Shown: positions 26,027 to 33,608 of the stretch, in pieces
Layout of the letters: every line of letters starts with the position of its first letter
How positions within the stretch are numbered: position 1 is the first letter of the stretch
Origin: JBHPHA01 sp042569905
GTDB taxonomy: Bacteria > Patescibacteriota > Minisyncoccia > Moranbacterales > UBA9337
Reading direction: 5' to 3'
Length of the DNA: 64,000 nt
Assembly: GCA_042569905.1 (NCBI GenBank)
Contig: JBHPHA010000003.1
Coordinates: 6,770-70,769 of the forward strand
Translations under genes and position numbers: made by a program
The notes under the pieces: generated by a model
Told to the model about the DNA's origin: nothing
What the model saw: the letters and a program-made list of their open reading frames with translations, nothing else
The model's database searches: none

Positions 26027-26055
26027 ATGTTACTACATTTTCATAAAAATGTCAA
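26027..26055 (-). promoter_or_regulatory. Promoter of the channel operon
   Basis: TTGACA (26050-26055), 17-nt spacer, TAACAT (26027-26032) on the minus strand. Confidence 0.75.
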
Positions 26056-26143
26056 GGCAAAAACCAGTAATCACTGCCCGACCCCTCACATTTTTAGATT
26101 TCCCGCTTAAACCAAATAAGGAAAATGCAAACTTGAGCATAAA

Positions 26144-26180
26144 CAAAAAAAGCACGAGGAAATCACCCCTTGCTTTTTTT
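26144..26180 (-). terminator. Terminator of the phytase-like gene
   Basis: AAAAAGCAAGGGG / CCTCGTGCTTTTT stem with T run on the minus strand, about 110 bp past the stop codon. No gene is seen between the two. Confidence 0.75.
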
Positions 26181-26287
26181 ATTTTATTATATATCAGCAC
26201 CACCAATCAACTACTCAGATCCTCCTTTAGTATAGAAATATCCTTCCATTTTGCCTTCTGGTTTCATGATTTTTTATTAAAATTAAA

Positions 26288-27376
26288 CTATTCAATAAAT
26301 AATCCAGTGTCTGAATCCCAATCCTTATCACAGTCTAGTCCAGTAGCCTCTAGGATTGTATCCCAACCGACAATGGCAACAGACTTGTCATCATCAACTG
26401 CAGCAAATAAACCTTCTGAGTACCCCCTAAGACTGTCTTGGATTGAAGCAATTCCATCCGTATTTCCAACACCCTCTATTCTTAGAGTTCCCAGGTGCCT
26501 CCACTTTATTCTGTCAAAAAATTCAAAATCAGTTTCACTTCCTCTCTGGTCGGCCACAATAATAAATCCTCTTCCCTTATCTTTATCATTGCTATCTAAG
26601 CACTTATACATCGTAATCCCTTCTTCATCTCTATCAAAAACATCTTTTCTCCCAAAATAGTTCTTTCCTTTATATTTATATTTTCTGCCATCTGGTTTAT
26701 AAGCATACACTCCGGGCTTTTTTGCATCTCCTCCATCCTCCTCAGGAATATAAACAGCTTTATGGTAACTATCCACCATAATTGTTTCCATACTCCTATT
26801 TGATGGATCGATTGTTTCTTCTAAGTCACCAGTTTCAGCGTCAAAAGCATATACATATTCATTATCCGTTACATAAACCCACACTTGATCCCGTCCTCTT
26901 CTCTTCCAATGATAGATATCAAGACTATTTTCTCCCTCTCCAATTATTCCACTTCCGAATCTTCTCAATTCTTCTTTTTCAGGTAATGAATATACGATAA
27001 CTTCTCTATTTATTGAATCAGTTACAAAAAGTTCATCATTTTTCTGATCAACAGCCACACCATTTGGGCGACCATCAATTCTGATTGAACTCCTCTCATT
27101 TCCTTTAAAAGGATACCTCCAAACTTCTACTCTTTCATTCCCCTTAGCAGTCACAAACATCAAGGTCTTGTCGCGATTCTTATTCTCCCAAAAAGCAACT
27201 GAATCAATATTCCTACCCCTTCCGTCAAGCTTAAAATCCGGTGCTACTGTAACCATATCAAACTCCTTGAATCGCTTAGCTTCTGAGAAATATACTCCAA
27301 AAAATTGATATCCAAACAAGCTCAAAAAGACTCCAGAAATTAAAGTAATTAGAATCGCTTTTTTATATTTTTTCAT
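26288..27376 (-). CDS. Phytase-like beta-propeller protein
   Basis: A 362-residue protein with an N-terminal anchor or signal segment (about 7-28), so probably exported. The body resembles beta-propeller phytases: DSVAFWENKNRDKTLMFVTAKGNERVEVWRY near the start, GRPNGVAVDQ, a YIPEEDGGD segment, and NTDGIAS...YSEGLFAAVDD near the end. Such enzymes release phosphate from phytate with calcium bound by acidic residues. Whether the catalytic calcium sites are complete cannot be judged by eye; a generic six-bladed propeller is the alternative. No SD, unlike its neighbours. A terminator-like hairpin sits in its leader. Confidence 0.75.
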   Translation of the reverse strand: MKKYKKAILITLISGVFLSLFGYQFFGVYFSEAKRFKEFDMVTVAPDFKLDGRGRNIDSVAFWENKNRDKTLMFVTAKGNERVEVWRYPFKGNERSSIRIDGRPNGVAVDQKNDELFVTDSINREVIVYSLPEKEELRRFGSGIIGEGENSLDIYHWKRRGRDQVWVYVTDNEYVYAFDAETGDLEETIDPSNRSMETIMVDSYHKAVYIPEEDGGDAKKPGVYAYKPDGRKYKYKGKNYFGRKDVFDRDEEGITMYKCLDSNDKDKGRGFIIVADQRGSETDFEFFDRIKWRHLGTLRIEGVGNTDGIASIQDSLRGYSEGLFAAVDDDKSVAIVGWDTILEATGLDCDKDWDSDTGLFIE

Positions 27377-27419
27377 ATTTATTTTTTCATTTCATTTATT
27401 ACAAGTTTATAAATAAAAA

Positions 27420-27447
27420 CCCAAAAACTATTCGCTAGTTTTATGGG
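27420..27447 (-). promoter_or_regulatory. Terminator hairpin in the leader of the phytase-like gene
   Basis: CCCATAAAACTA / TAGTTTTTGGG stem followed by TTTTTA, between the promoter (27530-27557) and the start codon at 27376. It could be an attenuator, or the end of a separate RNA of about 100 nt. Confidence 0.55.
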
Positions 27448-27529
27448 CATACAAAAGATATTCAATTATTCAGGATAGTAACGATCTCTAAGATTCCAAC
27501 CAAATTTACCTCTAACATTACTATACCAT

Positions 27530-27557
27530 AAAAATACGTTTACTCAAAAACGCGCCT
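27530..27557 (-). promoter_or_regulatory. Promoter upstream of the phytase-like gene
   Basis: On the minus strand TTGAGT and TATAGT are separated by 16 nt; coordinates are approximate to a base or two. Confidence 0.55.
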
Positions 27558-27584
27558 TATCAGTATCAGTAGGCTTATCCTAAA

Positions 27585-27618
27585 AAATTAAAAATGACCT
27601 GCTGCTATTAGCAACAGG
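27585..27618 (-). terminator. Terminator of the lipoprotein-like gene
   Basis: CCTGTTGC / GCAGCAGG stem (one G-T pair), T-rich tail on the minus strand. Confidence 0.75.
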
Positions 27619-27640
27619 CCGCACTTCATCTCGAATAGCC

Positions 27641-28036
27641 CTATGGATCAACTACTTCAAGTATCTCGGTTATTTTAACCCTATCTGATTCATTTGGAAG
27701 ATTATCGATCAAGAATATTTGTTCTTTCCCCACATCATTCCTAAAGATTATATACCGATAAAATGAAATACTTTTTGGCAAGTATTTTTTCACTTGATAA
27801 GCCCTACTATCTGAACATCTGTCCAGGTATTCAGATCTCTTATCAATGCAAAATACAGCTTCCACGGGGATTTCAAACTCCCTCCAATTTCTAGGATTAT
27901 TCATGTCTTGCATTGTTTTCATCACTTCATCCATGTTGCCGACTTCATCAATGTACATAAGCTTTTCCATCTTCTGAGCACAGCCCCAGAAACAGCAACA
28001 AAAAACAATCAACAAGAAAACTCCTACCTTTTTCAT
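27641..28036 (-). CDS. Small secreted protein, possible lipoprotein
   Basis: A 131-residue protein with an N-terminal hydrophobic segment rich in cysteines (VFLLIVFCCCFWGC). Cys at about residue 19 could be lipidated, but FWGC is a poor lipobox. The mature part has no recognised domain. SD GAGGAGG before the ATG. Possible promoter TTGACT (28142-28147) with TAGGAT 16 nt downstream (28120-28125). Confidence 0.7.
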   Translation of the reverse strand: MKKVGVFLLIVFCCCFWGCAQKMEKLMYIDEVGNMDEVMKTMQDMNNPRNWREFEIPVEAVFCIDKRSEYLDRCSDSRAYQVKKYLPKSISFYRYIIFRNDVGKEQIFLIDNLPNESDRVKITEILEVVDP

Positions 28037-28297
28037 AAACCCTCCTCTTTTTAGTCTTCAATAAAATTGATAAACAAGTTCTAAATTCACAACAAACTGC
28101 GTCAAATTAATGACCATGTATCCTACCACATCTCCACACTAAGTCAACTCTCAGCTAGAATTCTCCCCGCCCTTACTAAAAAATAATCCATAGTAACTAT
28201 TTTTCTTTCGAAATTAAATATGTATTTAAATACCTATTTAATTCTAAAAATTCACAAAACAAAAAAGCACGTATCATTAGCACACCTCTTTGATATC

Positions 28298-28340
28298 TTG
28301 CACGGACTTGTAGAGGAAGTCAGAACTGTTTTTGAAAATA
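28298..28340. repeat. tRNA-tail-like repeat, copy a (partial)
   Basis: Most diverged of four copies of a repeat (others at 29079, 30117 and 31701). It keeps GCACGG, GTAGAGGAAGT and AGAACTGTTTTTG but lacks the terminator hairpin. Confidence 0.75.
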
Positions 28341-28367
28341 ATCTAAATTTAAATAACTATTAGTCCT

Positions 28368-29012
28368 TTACTTTAAGTTTGTTATTTTATTAAATATCTC
28401 CTCTGCTATAATCCTGTGAGATTCTGGATCCAAGTGAACCCCATCTTTCAAGCTTGGCTCAACTAGCTCTTGCAAATTAACAAATTCAGCACCATATTTC
28501 CCGGCTACCAATTGAAGTTCTTTTGGTAGCTGCTTGATTTTTTTAGTTGAATTACCCAATCTCCATTCTATTGCACATTCAATTGTGTCGTTTACTTCTG
28601 AAGGGCAAATCAAAATTATTTTAGGTACCCCATCCTCACCATTATAAGCATTTTCTTGAACAATTTTCACCAATTCCTCGCATCTACTCGCTACATCTTT
28701 AGCGGTTAACGATTTATCCTTAAAATCGTTAGTTCCTAAGTTAATAATTACAATATCAAAAGGACTATGAGATTTTATACAAGGAGCTAAATATGTTTTA
28801 CCGTTTTTTTCGAGATTATTTAAATCATTAAGCATAGCAAATCTGCCGCCTAGTCCTTCCTCGATTATCTCATAATTATTTCCTAGCAAGTTCTGCAATA
28901 AACCTGTCCATCTTACATTAACAGGATAACGCTTAAATGTTTCTGGATTCACTCCATAAGTATTAGAATCTCCATAACATAAAACTCTGATTGCATTTGG
29001 ATTTGTATTCAT
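28368..29012 (-). CDS. SGNH/GDSL hydrolase (esterase or lipase fold)
   Basis: A 214-residue intracellular hydrolase. Block I is CYGDSNTYG (catalytic Ser), block II has GLGGR (oxyanion Gly), block III is NLGTND (Asn), and block V is DGVHLDPESH with the catalytic Asp and His. Members act on acyl groups of lipids, sugars or other esters; the substrate is not predictable. No SD, so it resembles the core genes in style although it lies between two copies of the tRNA-tail repeat. No signal peptide. Confidence 0.92.
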   Translation of the reverse strand: MNTNPNAIRVLCYGDSNTYGVNPETFKRYPVNVRWTGLLQNLLGNNYEIIEEGLGGRFAMLNDLNNLEKNGKTYLAPCIKSHSPFDIVIINLGTNDFKDKSLTAKDVASRCEELVKIVQENAYNGEDGVPKIILICPSEVNDTIECAIEWRLGNSTKKIKQLPKELQLVAGKYGAEFVNLQELVEPSLKDGVHLDPESHRIIAEEIFNKITNLK

Positions 29013-29078
29013 AATTCTATAAATTTAAATTTGTTTTATGTCTTAATCTTATCACAAAAAGCCCTAATTACACGAGCC

Positions 29079-29156
29079 CCTATACAAAAACAAGGCTTTA
29101 TAAAGCCTTGTTTTTAACTTGGCACGGGCTCGTAGAGGAAGTTAGAACTATTTTTG
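29079..29156. repeat. tRNA-tail-like repeat with terminator, copy b
   Basis: Full copy. On the minus strand it reads AGTTCTAACTTCC...CCCGTGC followed by a perfect hairpin (AACAAGGCTTTATAAAGCCTTGTT) and T run. About 75 bp is shared with copies c and d. Confidence 0.88.
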
Positions 29157-29162
29157 TGGAAA

Positions 29163-29194
29163 ATAAAAAATGAGAGGATGATTTTCCTCTCATT
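29163..29194 (-). terminator. Terminator of the gene at 29209
   Basis: AAATGAGAGGA / TCCTCTCATTT stem on the minus strand, directly before repeat copy b. Confidence 0.8.
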
Positions 29195-29208
29195 TAAATT
29201 TTTTATAT

Positions 29209-29994
29209 TCATACACTAATTGCAGGATTTTTCAAAGCTTCTCTTAAATACCCTGCGTATTCCACATCCTCTGATCCATAGCAGGCGCTCACTTCAACCT
29301 CATCTGCGGATAAATCTGCACCCCCACGCCAATCAGTAATATATGACCAAGAATCTTGAGTTATAATCCTTATAAGATTTCTAGTCTTCTTCTTTGGATC
29401 ATTTACTAATTGATCTGAAGTAGGATCAACTAAAATAATACCTTTTTGAGCACCCATTCTCAATACAAAAGGAATTAGCACATATGCATGATCATACGTA
29501 CTAGTACACGCCTTGACTGCAGAAGCTACCCCCGCCTCCCAAAATGCGATTAACAAATTTCTTGCGGAAATACCACAACAACCATTAGGAAAGCTACCTC
29601 TCATAGCGTTATATTTCCCAAGTATATAATGACAATAGGATATTTGATACATCTCTGAAATACTCATTGCCATATCCTCTATGTCATCATACAGACTTGC
29701 TGTTGGTTTTGTTATTTCTCCAAAAAACTCACTGCTAACACCCTTAGCATTTCCTATTGAGCCAATATTTGAATACCTTCTTAATAAATTATTACAAGCG
29801 GCAAGAAACTCCTCACCCTCTCCTAAGTCAATTTCCGATAATTTTGTTCCAAAAAAGTTATCCATTGCAAGTTCAAGAGATCTAACATCAATACGCAAGG
29901 GATTTTTTTTAAAAAAAGAATCAGGATTATTAGACACAGGGAAAGCGGGGAAATTATTTCTACGGTGAATAACTTTGAATTGCGACATCCTCAC
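29209..29994 (-). CDS. Putative transglutaminase-like cysteine protein (261 aa)
   Basis: The middle of the protein has spaced residues like a papain/transglutaminase triad: GCCGISARNLLIAFWEAG (Cys 139 or 140), DHAYVLIPF (His 169) and ILVDPTSDQ (Asp 190). In transglutaminase-like proteases these three elements appear in this order and spacing. There is no signal peptide, so it would act in the cytoplasm. The first 100 residues are not recognisable. SD AGAGAGGTG and a module leader precede the ATG; the promoter is weak (TTAACT with TTTAAC). The enzyme call is inference from motif order only. Confidence 0.6.
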   Translation of the reverse strand: MRMSQFKVIHRRNNFPAFPVSNNPDSFFKKNPLRIDVRSLELAMDNFFGTKLSEIDLGEGEEFLAACNNLLRRYSNIGSIGNAKGVSSEFFGEITKPTASLYDDIEDMAMSISEMYQISYCHYILGKYNAMRGSFPNGCCGISARNLLIAFWEAGVASAVKACTSTYDHAYVLIPFVLRMGAQKGIILVDPTSDQLVNDPKKKTRNLIRIITQDSWSYITDWRGGADLSADEVEVSACYGSEDVEYAGYLREALKNPAISV

Positions 29995-30116
29995 ACCTCT
30001 CTATAATTGTTGATTGTTATGTACCATTATAAATGTTAAATTAACTACCATATTGAGAGTTAATCCTACCCCATCCCGCCCGAAAAATCAACCTCTCAAT
30101 CCGAATTGTCCCCTCT

Positions 30117-30190
30117 CCTATACAAAAAAGGCTCTATAAAGCCTTGTTTTTAATTTGCACGGGCTCGTAGAGGAAGTTAGAACTATTTTA
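30117..30190. repeat. tRNA-tail-like repeat with terminator, copy c
   Basis: On the minus strand it ends CCCGTGCAAATT, identical to the last bases of tRNA-Trp plus its 3' flank, then a hairpin and T run. Similarity to copy d continues about 30 bp further, to the neighbouring promoter. Confidence 0.88.
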
Positions 30191-30217
30191 ATGAAACAAC
30201 AAATAAGAAATTTGTAA

Positions 30218-30254
30218 TAAAAAAAGCAAGTAATAAAAAAGTCTATTACTTGCT
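30218..30254 (-). terminator. Terminator of the gene at 30311
   Basis: GCAAGTAATA / TATTACTTGC stem with flanking A/T runs. Confidence 0.8.
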
Positions 30255-30310
30255 CAGTATTGATATGTACATTCTACACGGTATTTTTATCTCTTTGTAG
30301 CTATTTCTAT

Positions 30311-31060
30311 CTAACTACCCCCCCCCATAGCAATATTCTCCCAAATTTTTTGACACTCAACAATCTTGCGATACTTTCCCGTTGAAAACAATAAGAGCAG
30401 CTGGGAATCAAATTCTTTTTCACCCATATTTTTACACAGGCCTTTTGAAAAACTACTTTCTTCATAACCCCAATCCCAAACAGACTGACAATTACGCAAA
30501 TAGGCTGATCTTTCAAGATCCCAAATTAATTCACAAGCTTTTTGAGAAAGCTCCTTTCCTTGACCCCTCATAGCCCGAAATGACTCTTTCTGAGTAGCAA
30601 TTGCCCATTTCTTATAATGATCATACTCGTGATCAATCACAAGGAAAAAATCAAGTATCTGCTTCTCCGTCTCAATACACAATAATCGATGTGCATTAAG
30701 AATCATCACAGGGTATACCTCGCTATCATCAAGAAAACGTCCTTCAATAGGCTTAACTTTTTTAGCTGGCCACTCTTCAAAAGCACCACCACTCAGCCGA
30801 TCAAATACAAGGATTATTTCTCCTTTATCAAACAATCCATTGAGATTATCTCGTATCTTTCTATTTGGATGATAACTTATTATACTCCTCAACACCTCCC
30901 TAGCTCTCAATTCAATGTCATCATCCGAAGCAGAACATTGCAGACCAATCTCCTTCACAATCAAATCGATATCAGGTCTACCAGACACTTGAGAAAGCGC
31001 TACGGCACACCAACTCATACAAAAAACACTAACCACTAAGAAAGCTATTGCTCTTCCCAT
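30311..31060 (-). CDS. Secreted protein with HExxH motif
   Basis: A 249-residue protein with a signal peptide (about 1-23). VIDHEYDHYKKW contains HEYDH (144-148), the HExxH signature of zinc metallopeptidases, in a predicted helix. A third zinc ligand is not obvious, so a zincin is possible rather than certain. SD GAGGAGG and a module promoter at 31131-31159. The last codons are a run of nine G (nine C on the plus strand, 30318-30326); slippage would change only the final residues. Confidence 0.7.
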   Translation of the reverse strand: MGRAIAFLVVSVFCMSWCAVALSQVSGRPDIDLIVKEIGLQCSASDDDIELRAREVLRSIISYHPNRKIRDNLNGLFDKGEIILVFDRLSGGAFEEWPAKKVKPIEGRFLDDSEVYPVMILNAHRLLCIETEKQILDFFLVIDHEYDHYKKWAIATQKESFRAMRGQGKELSQKACELIWDLERSAYLRNCQSVWDWGYEESSFSKGLCKNMGEKEFDSQLLLLFSTGKYRKIVECQKIWENIAMGGGS

Positions 31061-31130
31061 AAAACTTCCTCCTCACTCTTTGCTTTTAATGGACAATAAA
31101 ACCCCTGTCTAACTCAAAGAACAACAACCA

Positions 31131-31159
31131 ATACTACTACCTTTTCTGATTTTCGTCAA
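31131..31159 (-). promoter_or_regulatory. Promoter of the gene at 30311
   Basis: TTGACG (31154-31159), 17-nt spacer, TAGTAT (31131-31136) on the minus strand. Confidence 0.7.
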
Positions 31160-31204
31160 CTTGTCAAATCAAAAAAATACAATTACCCACCCATTTTTAC
31201 ATTC

Positions 31205-31238
31205 AAAAAAAACGGCTCAGCATTTGCTTCACCGTTTT
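31205..31238 (-). terminator. Terminator of the gene at 31246
   Basis: AAAACGG / CCGTTTT stem with inner GTGAAGC/GCTGAGC pairing and T run on the minus strand. Confidence 0.75.
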
Positions 31239-31245
31239 AAAACAA

Positions 31246-31578
31246 TCATCCAGCAAAAAGATTATCAAGATGACTCTCGCAATTTGCAACCCTTCGCACA
31301 AAAACACGAACTCCTGGTCTATATACAAACAGTCGATTCGCTTCCATCGCTTTTTTTAGCAATTTCTCTGGATTGTTCATTAAAACATTTCCCTCGATGT
31401 CCTCTGTTGCAATAATTCTTCTACCCTCCCTCTTAACAGTGAACTTCGGGCCCAAACACAACTCATTCTCCTTGCAAGGGATAACCTCAAAATAGACCTC
31501 CTCTTCAACAATCTCTCGCATTTGAACAATACAACACCTTCGAACCTCTGCCATAGCACTATCAAATGAATCCGTCAT
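31246..31578 (-). CDS. Accessory protein of unknown function (110 aa)
   Basis: I start this at the ATG at 31578 because SD GAGGGAG precedes it and because the longer frame would begin inside the promoter (31647-31675). The protein is soluble, with a likely beta-rich middle (EVYFEVIPCKENELCLGPKFTVKREGRRIIATEDIEG) and cysteines near the start. No family recognised. Confidence 0.7.
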   Translation of the reverse strand: MTDSFDSAMAEVRRCCIVQMREIVEEEVYFEVIPCKENELCLGPKFTVKREGRRIIATEDIEGNVLMNNPEKLLKKAMEANRLFVYRPGVRVFVRRVANCESHLDNLFAG

Positions 31579-31646
31579 TTTTTCACTCCCTCTATTTAAT
31601 CGGTTTAATGATAGCCATCCACTTCTTGTTAAGAATACTTTCCAAA

Positions 31647-31675
31647 ATTCTATCACAATTTACCAAAAGAGTCAA
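31647..31675 (-). promoter_or_regulatory. Promoter of the gene at 31246
   Basis: TTGACT (31670-31675), 17-nt spacer, TAGAAT (31647-31652) on the minus strand. Confidence 0.75.
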
Positions 31676-31700
31676 CCTCTCAGATCTAATTCTCTCCATT

Positions 31701-31778
31701 CCTATACAAAAACAAGGCCCTGCAAGGCCTTGTTTTTAATTTGCACGGGATCGTAGATGAAGTTAAAACTGTTTTTGA
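31701..31778. repeat. tRNA-tail-like repeat with terminator, copy d
   Basis: Minus strand: AGTTTTAACTTCATC...CCCGTGCAAATT, then hairpin AACAAGGCC / GGCCTTGTT and T run. The hairpin differs from copies b and c by compensatory changes. Confidence 0.88.
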
Positions 31779-31822
31779 AGGAAATAGTGACATTTAAAAA
31801 TCAAACTAAAACTATTCAATTC

Positions 31823-32758
31823 TTATTCGAATGCATCCTTTAGCCTATTAGATAACTCTTCTGGCCATTCCTGATCATTGGAAGATGCATCAAGTATTTT
31901 TCTTACAAATTCTTCTCTTAATTTTATTTTTTCACTTTGAATTCTACTCTTTAATTCCTGTGGCAACGATTCTCCATTTATAAAATTTTTATCCCGTTCT
32001 CCAATTGAAACATATTTATTTATTTCTTCTTCAGACATTGCCTGATATGCCGATAAAAAACCTAGATAAGTCTTATCAAAACCAATACCGATTGTTTCAT
32101 CTATATAATGAGGCCAGACTGAATTCTCTTCTGATTCGCTATTTAACCACTTAACATTTCTTTCAGAAAGCATCTGATCAAAAATAAAAAAATTTAAACC
32201 TTCGTGATAATCTTTTAATTTCTCAGAACGAACTTTAATTATTTTACTCAAATTCCACTCCTCATCTTTCCCTTCCAAAGAAAGTAATTTATACAAAGCT
32301 CTAGCTGTTCTCCCATTTCCATCCTTGAATGGGTGAAGATAAATAATGGCATTAAAAATTAATCTTGAAACAATCTTCTTTTTATTCTCGTCATCACCTA
32401 GAGATATCTCCTTAGCCCTATTAAATGCTTCTTCCATAATAATCACTCTCATTTCTTTTCTTGGAGGAACAATCTCAGCTGAGCCCTCTGTCATCATAAA
32501 ACTACTTACAATTTTTGACTCACTATCAAAAGAATCCCTATTTGCAATTGGGATTTGCTTGATGATTCCATTAATTCTCTCTAAATGAGCCATAAACTGT
32601 GAATAGTCTACCTGACCCAATATATCCATAAAAAAATCAGGATTTTCGAGATCCTTAACGTCAATAATTTTCTCCAAAAACTTCTCCAGCTTCTCAGACC
32701 CTACTACTCTCTCTCGTTCCTCCTCTTTTTGCTGCTTTATATTATCTTCAAAATTCAT
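31823..32758 (-). CDS. Fic family protein
   Basis: The Fic motif HPFKDGNGRTAR is at residues 142-153 with the catalytic His 142 and the anion-binding GNGR, so it should transfer AMP or another nucleotide moiety onto a hydroxyl of a target protein. The N-terminal 80 residues are charged helices. 311 residues, no signal peptide. An antitoxin partner is not seen next to it. There is no SD, unlike most accessory genes. It is the unit nearest tRNA-Trp in the repeat-bounded array. Confidence 0.9.
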   Translation of the reverse strand: MNFEDNIKQQKEEERERVVGSEKLEKFLEKIIDVKDLENPDFFMDILGQVDYSQFMAHLERINGIIKQIPIANRDSFDSESKIVSSFMMTEGSAEIVPPRKEMRVIIMEEAFNRAKEISLGDDENKKKIVSRLIFNAIIYLHPFKDGNGRTARALYKLLSLEGKDEEWNLSKIIKVRSEKLKDYHEGLNFFIFDQMLSERNVKWLNSESEENSVWPHYIDETIGIGFDKTYLGFLSAYQAMSEEEINKYVSIGERDKNFINGESLPQELKSRIQSEKIKLREEFVRKILDASSNDQEWPEELSNRLKDAFE

Positions 32759-32818
32759 AATTAATTTAAATATCGCATTATCCTTATCTGTATAATATCA
32801 CAATAAAATGTTAGAACC

Positions 32819-32853
32819 AAAAAAAGGCTTTAGTTAATTCATAACTAAGCCTC
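32819..32853 (-). terminator. Terminator of tRNA-Trp
   Basis: AGGCTTAGTTA / TAACTAAAGCCT stem with T run on the minus strand, about 25 bp past the tRNA. Confidence 0.85.
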
Positions 32854-32876
32854 TTTATTGGTTCGATTACAATTTG

Positions 32877-32947
32877 CACGGGTGGAGAGAATCGAACTCC
32901 CGCCAGAAGTTTTGGAGACTCCTATACTACCACTATACGACACCCGC
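32877..32947 (-). tRNA. tRNA-Trp (CCA anticodon)
   Basis: Acceptor GCGGGTG pairs with CACCCGT (first pair G-U). Anticodon stem GGAGT/ACTTC carries loop CTCCAAA (anticodon CCA). T arm GGGAG-TTCGATT-CTCTC. CCA is not encoded. The 3' end plus flank (CCCGTGCAAATT) recurs in the repeats at 30117 and 31701. Confidence 0.93.
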
Positions 32948-33055
32948 AAATATTCTATTTTCAATTCACAATAGTTACATTATATCAAACTTTTTACTAT
33001 TTTAAAATAGACCTCCTTAACTTTAAAAAATTAATGGAGGCCTGTTTTACAAGTT

Positions 33056-33220
33056 CTATTTCTTCATTTCCTTATGCAAAGTATGCTTTCTACATTTTTT
33101 GCAAAATTTATTCAATTCTAGCTTTTCTTTAATCTTCTTCTTGTTTCTACTAGACCAGTAGTTAATATTGTTACAGTCAACACATTTTAACTTTACTAGG
33201 TTTTCTTTTCTTGACGCCAT
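33056..33220 (-). CDS. rpmG: 50S ribosomal protein L33
   Basis: A 54-residue protein starting MASRKENLVKLKC with the zinc-ribbon cysteines CVDC and CKKC, and the conserved NYWSSRNKKKIKEKLELNKFC segment. Length is normal for L33. It lies between tRNA-Trp and tRNA-Thr, a common position. No SD. Confidence 0.95.
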   Translation of the reverse strand: MASRKENLVKLKCVDCNNINYWSSRNKKKIKEKLELNKFCKKCRKHTLHKEMKK

Positions 33221-33268
33221 ATTGTTATAAAAAAATTATTCTGTATATTACTTAAAATTAAAAAAATG

Positions 33269-33341
33269 AGCCGTTGCGCGGAATTGAACCGCGGACCTCA
33301 TCCTTACCATGGATGCGCTCTACCAACTGAGCTACAACGGC
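33269..33341 (-). tRNA. tRNA-Thr (GGT anticodon)
   Basis: GCCGTTG/CAACGGC acceptor; anticodon stem CATCC/GGATG with loop ATGGTAA; GTTCAATTC T loop. CCA not encoded. Confidence 0.94.
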
Positions 33342-33384
33342 AATCCACGATTTTCCGACACGTCACATAATAAATCACTGTATG

Positions 33385-33467
33385 TGGGCAGGGACGGATT
33401 TGAACCGTCGAAGTCCGAAGACGTCTGATTTACAGTCAGATGCATTTGACCACTCTGCCACCTACCC
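33385..33467 (-). tRNA. tRNA-Tyr (GTA anticodon)
   Basis: GGGTAGG/CCTGCCC acceptor, long variable arm typical of bacterial tRNA-Tyr, anticodon loop CTGTAAA, GTTCAAATCC T arm. CCA not encoded. Confidence 0.94.
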
Positions 33468-33498
33468 ATGCTACTATTAAGTTTTCTGAAAAAACTTG

Positions 33499-33571
33499 AG
33501 CCGCTTAGCGGACTTGAACCGTTAACCTACTGTTTACAAAACAGTTGCTCTACCAATTGAGCTAAAGCGGC
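33499..33571 (-). tRNA. tRNA-Thr (TGT anticodon)
   Basis: GCCGCTT/AAGCGGC acceptor; ACTGT/ACAGT anticodon stem with loop TTTGTAA. The T stem has one A-C mismatch. CCA not encoded. Confidence 0.9.
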
Positions 33572-33608
33572 GTATGATTGTGACTAACTTCACAATCATA
33601 ATTATATA

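Noticed and set aside
26049..26660. 203-residue plus-strand ORF
   Set aside because: It lies antisense to the phytase-like gene and a terminator, has no SD and low-complexity Ser/Leu-rich composition typical of a shadow frame.
28298..31778. Integron attC sites
   Set aside because: The repeats contain GTTAGAAC, close to an attC core, but the R'/R'' pairs do not fit GTTRRRY/RYYYAAC and no integrase is present. The tRNA-tail reading explains more of the repeat.
29079..31778. Functional tRNA genes inside the repeats
   Set aside because: Only a 3'-end-like part is present; no 5' acceptor strand, D arm or anticodon arm can be folded.
31823..32758. Fic-based toxin-antitoxin pair
   Set aside because: No small antitoxin gene with the inhibitory helix motif is next to it, and the neighbour at 31246 has its own promoter and no such motif.
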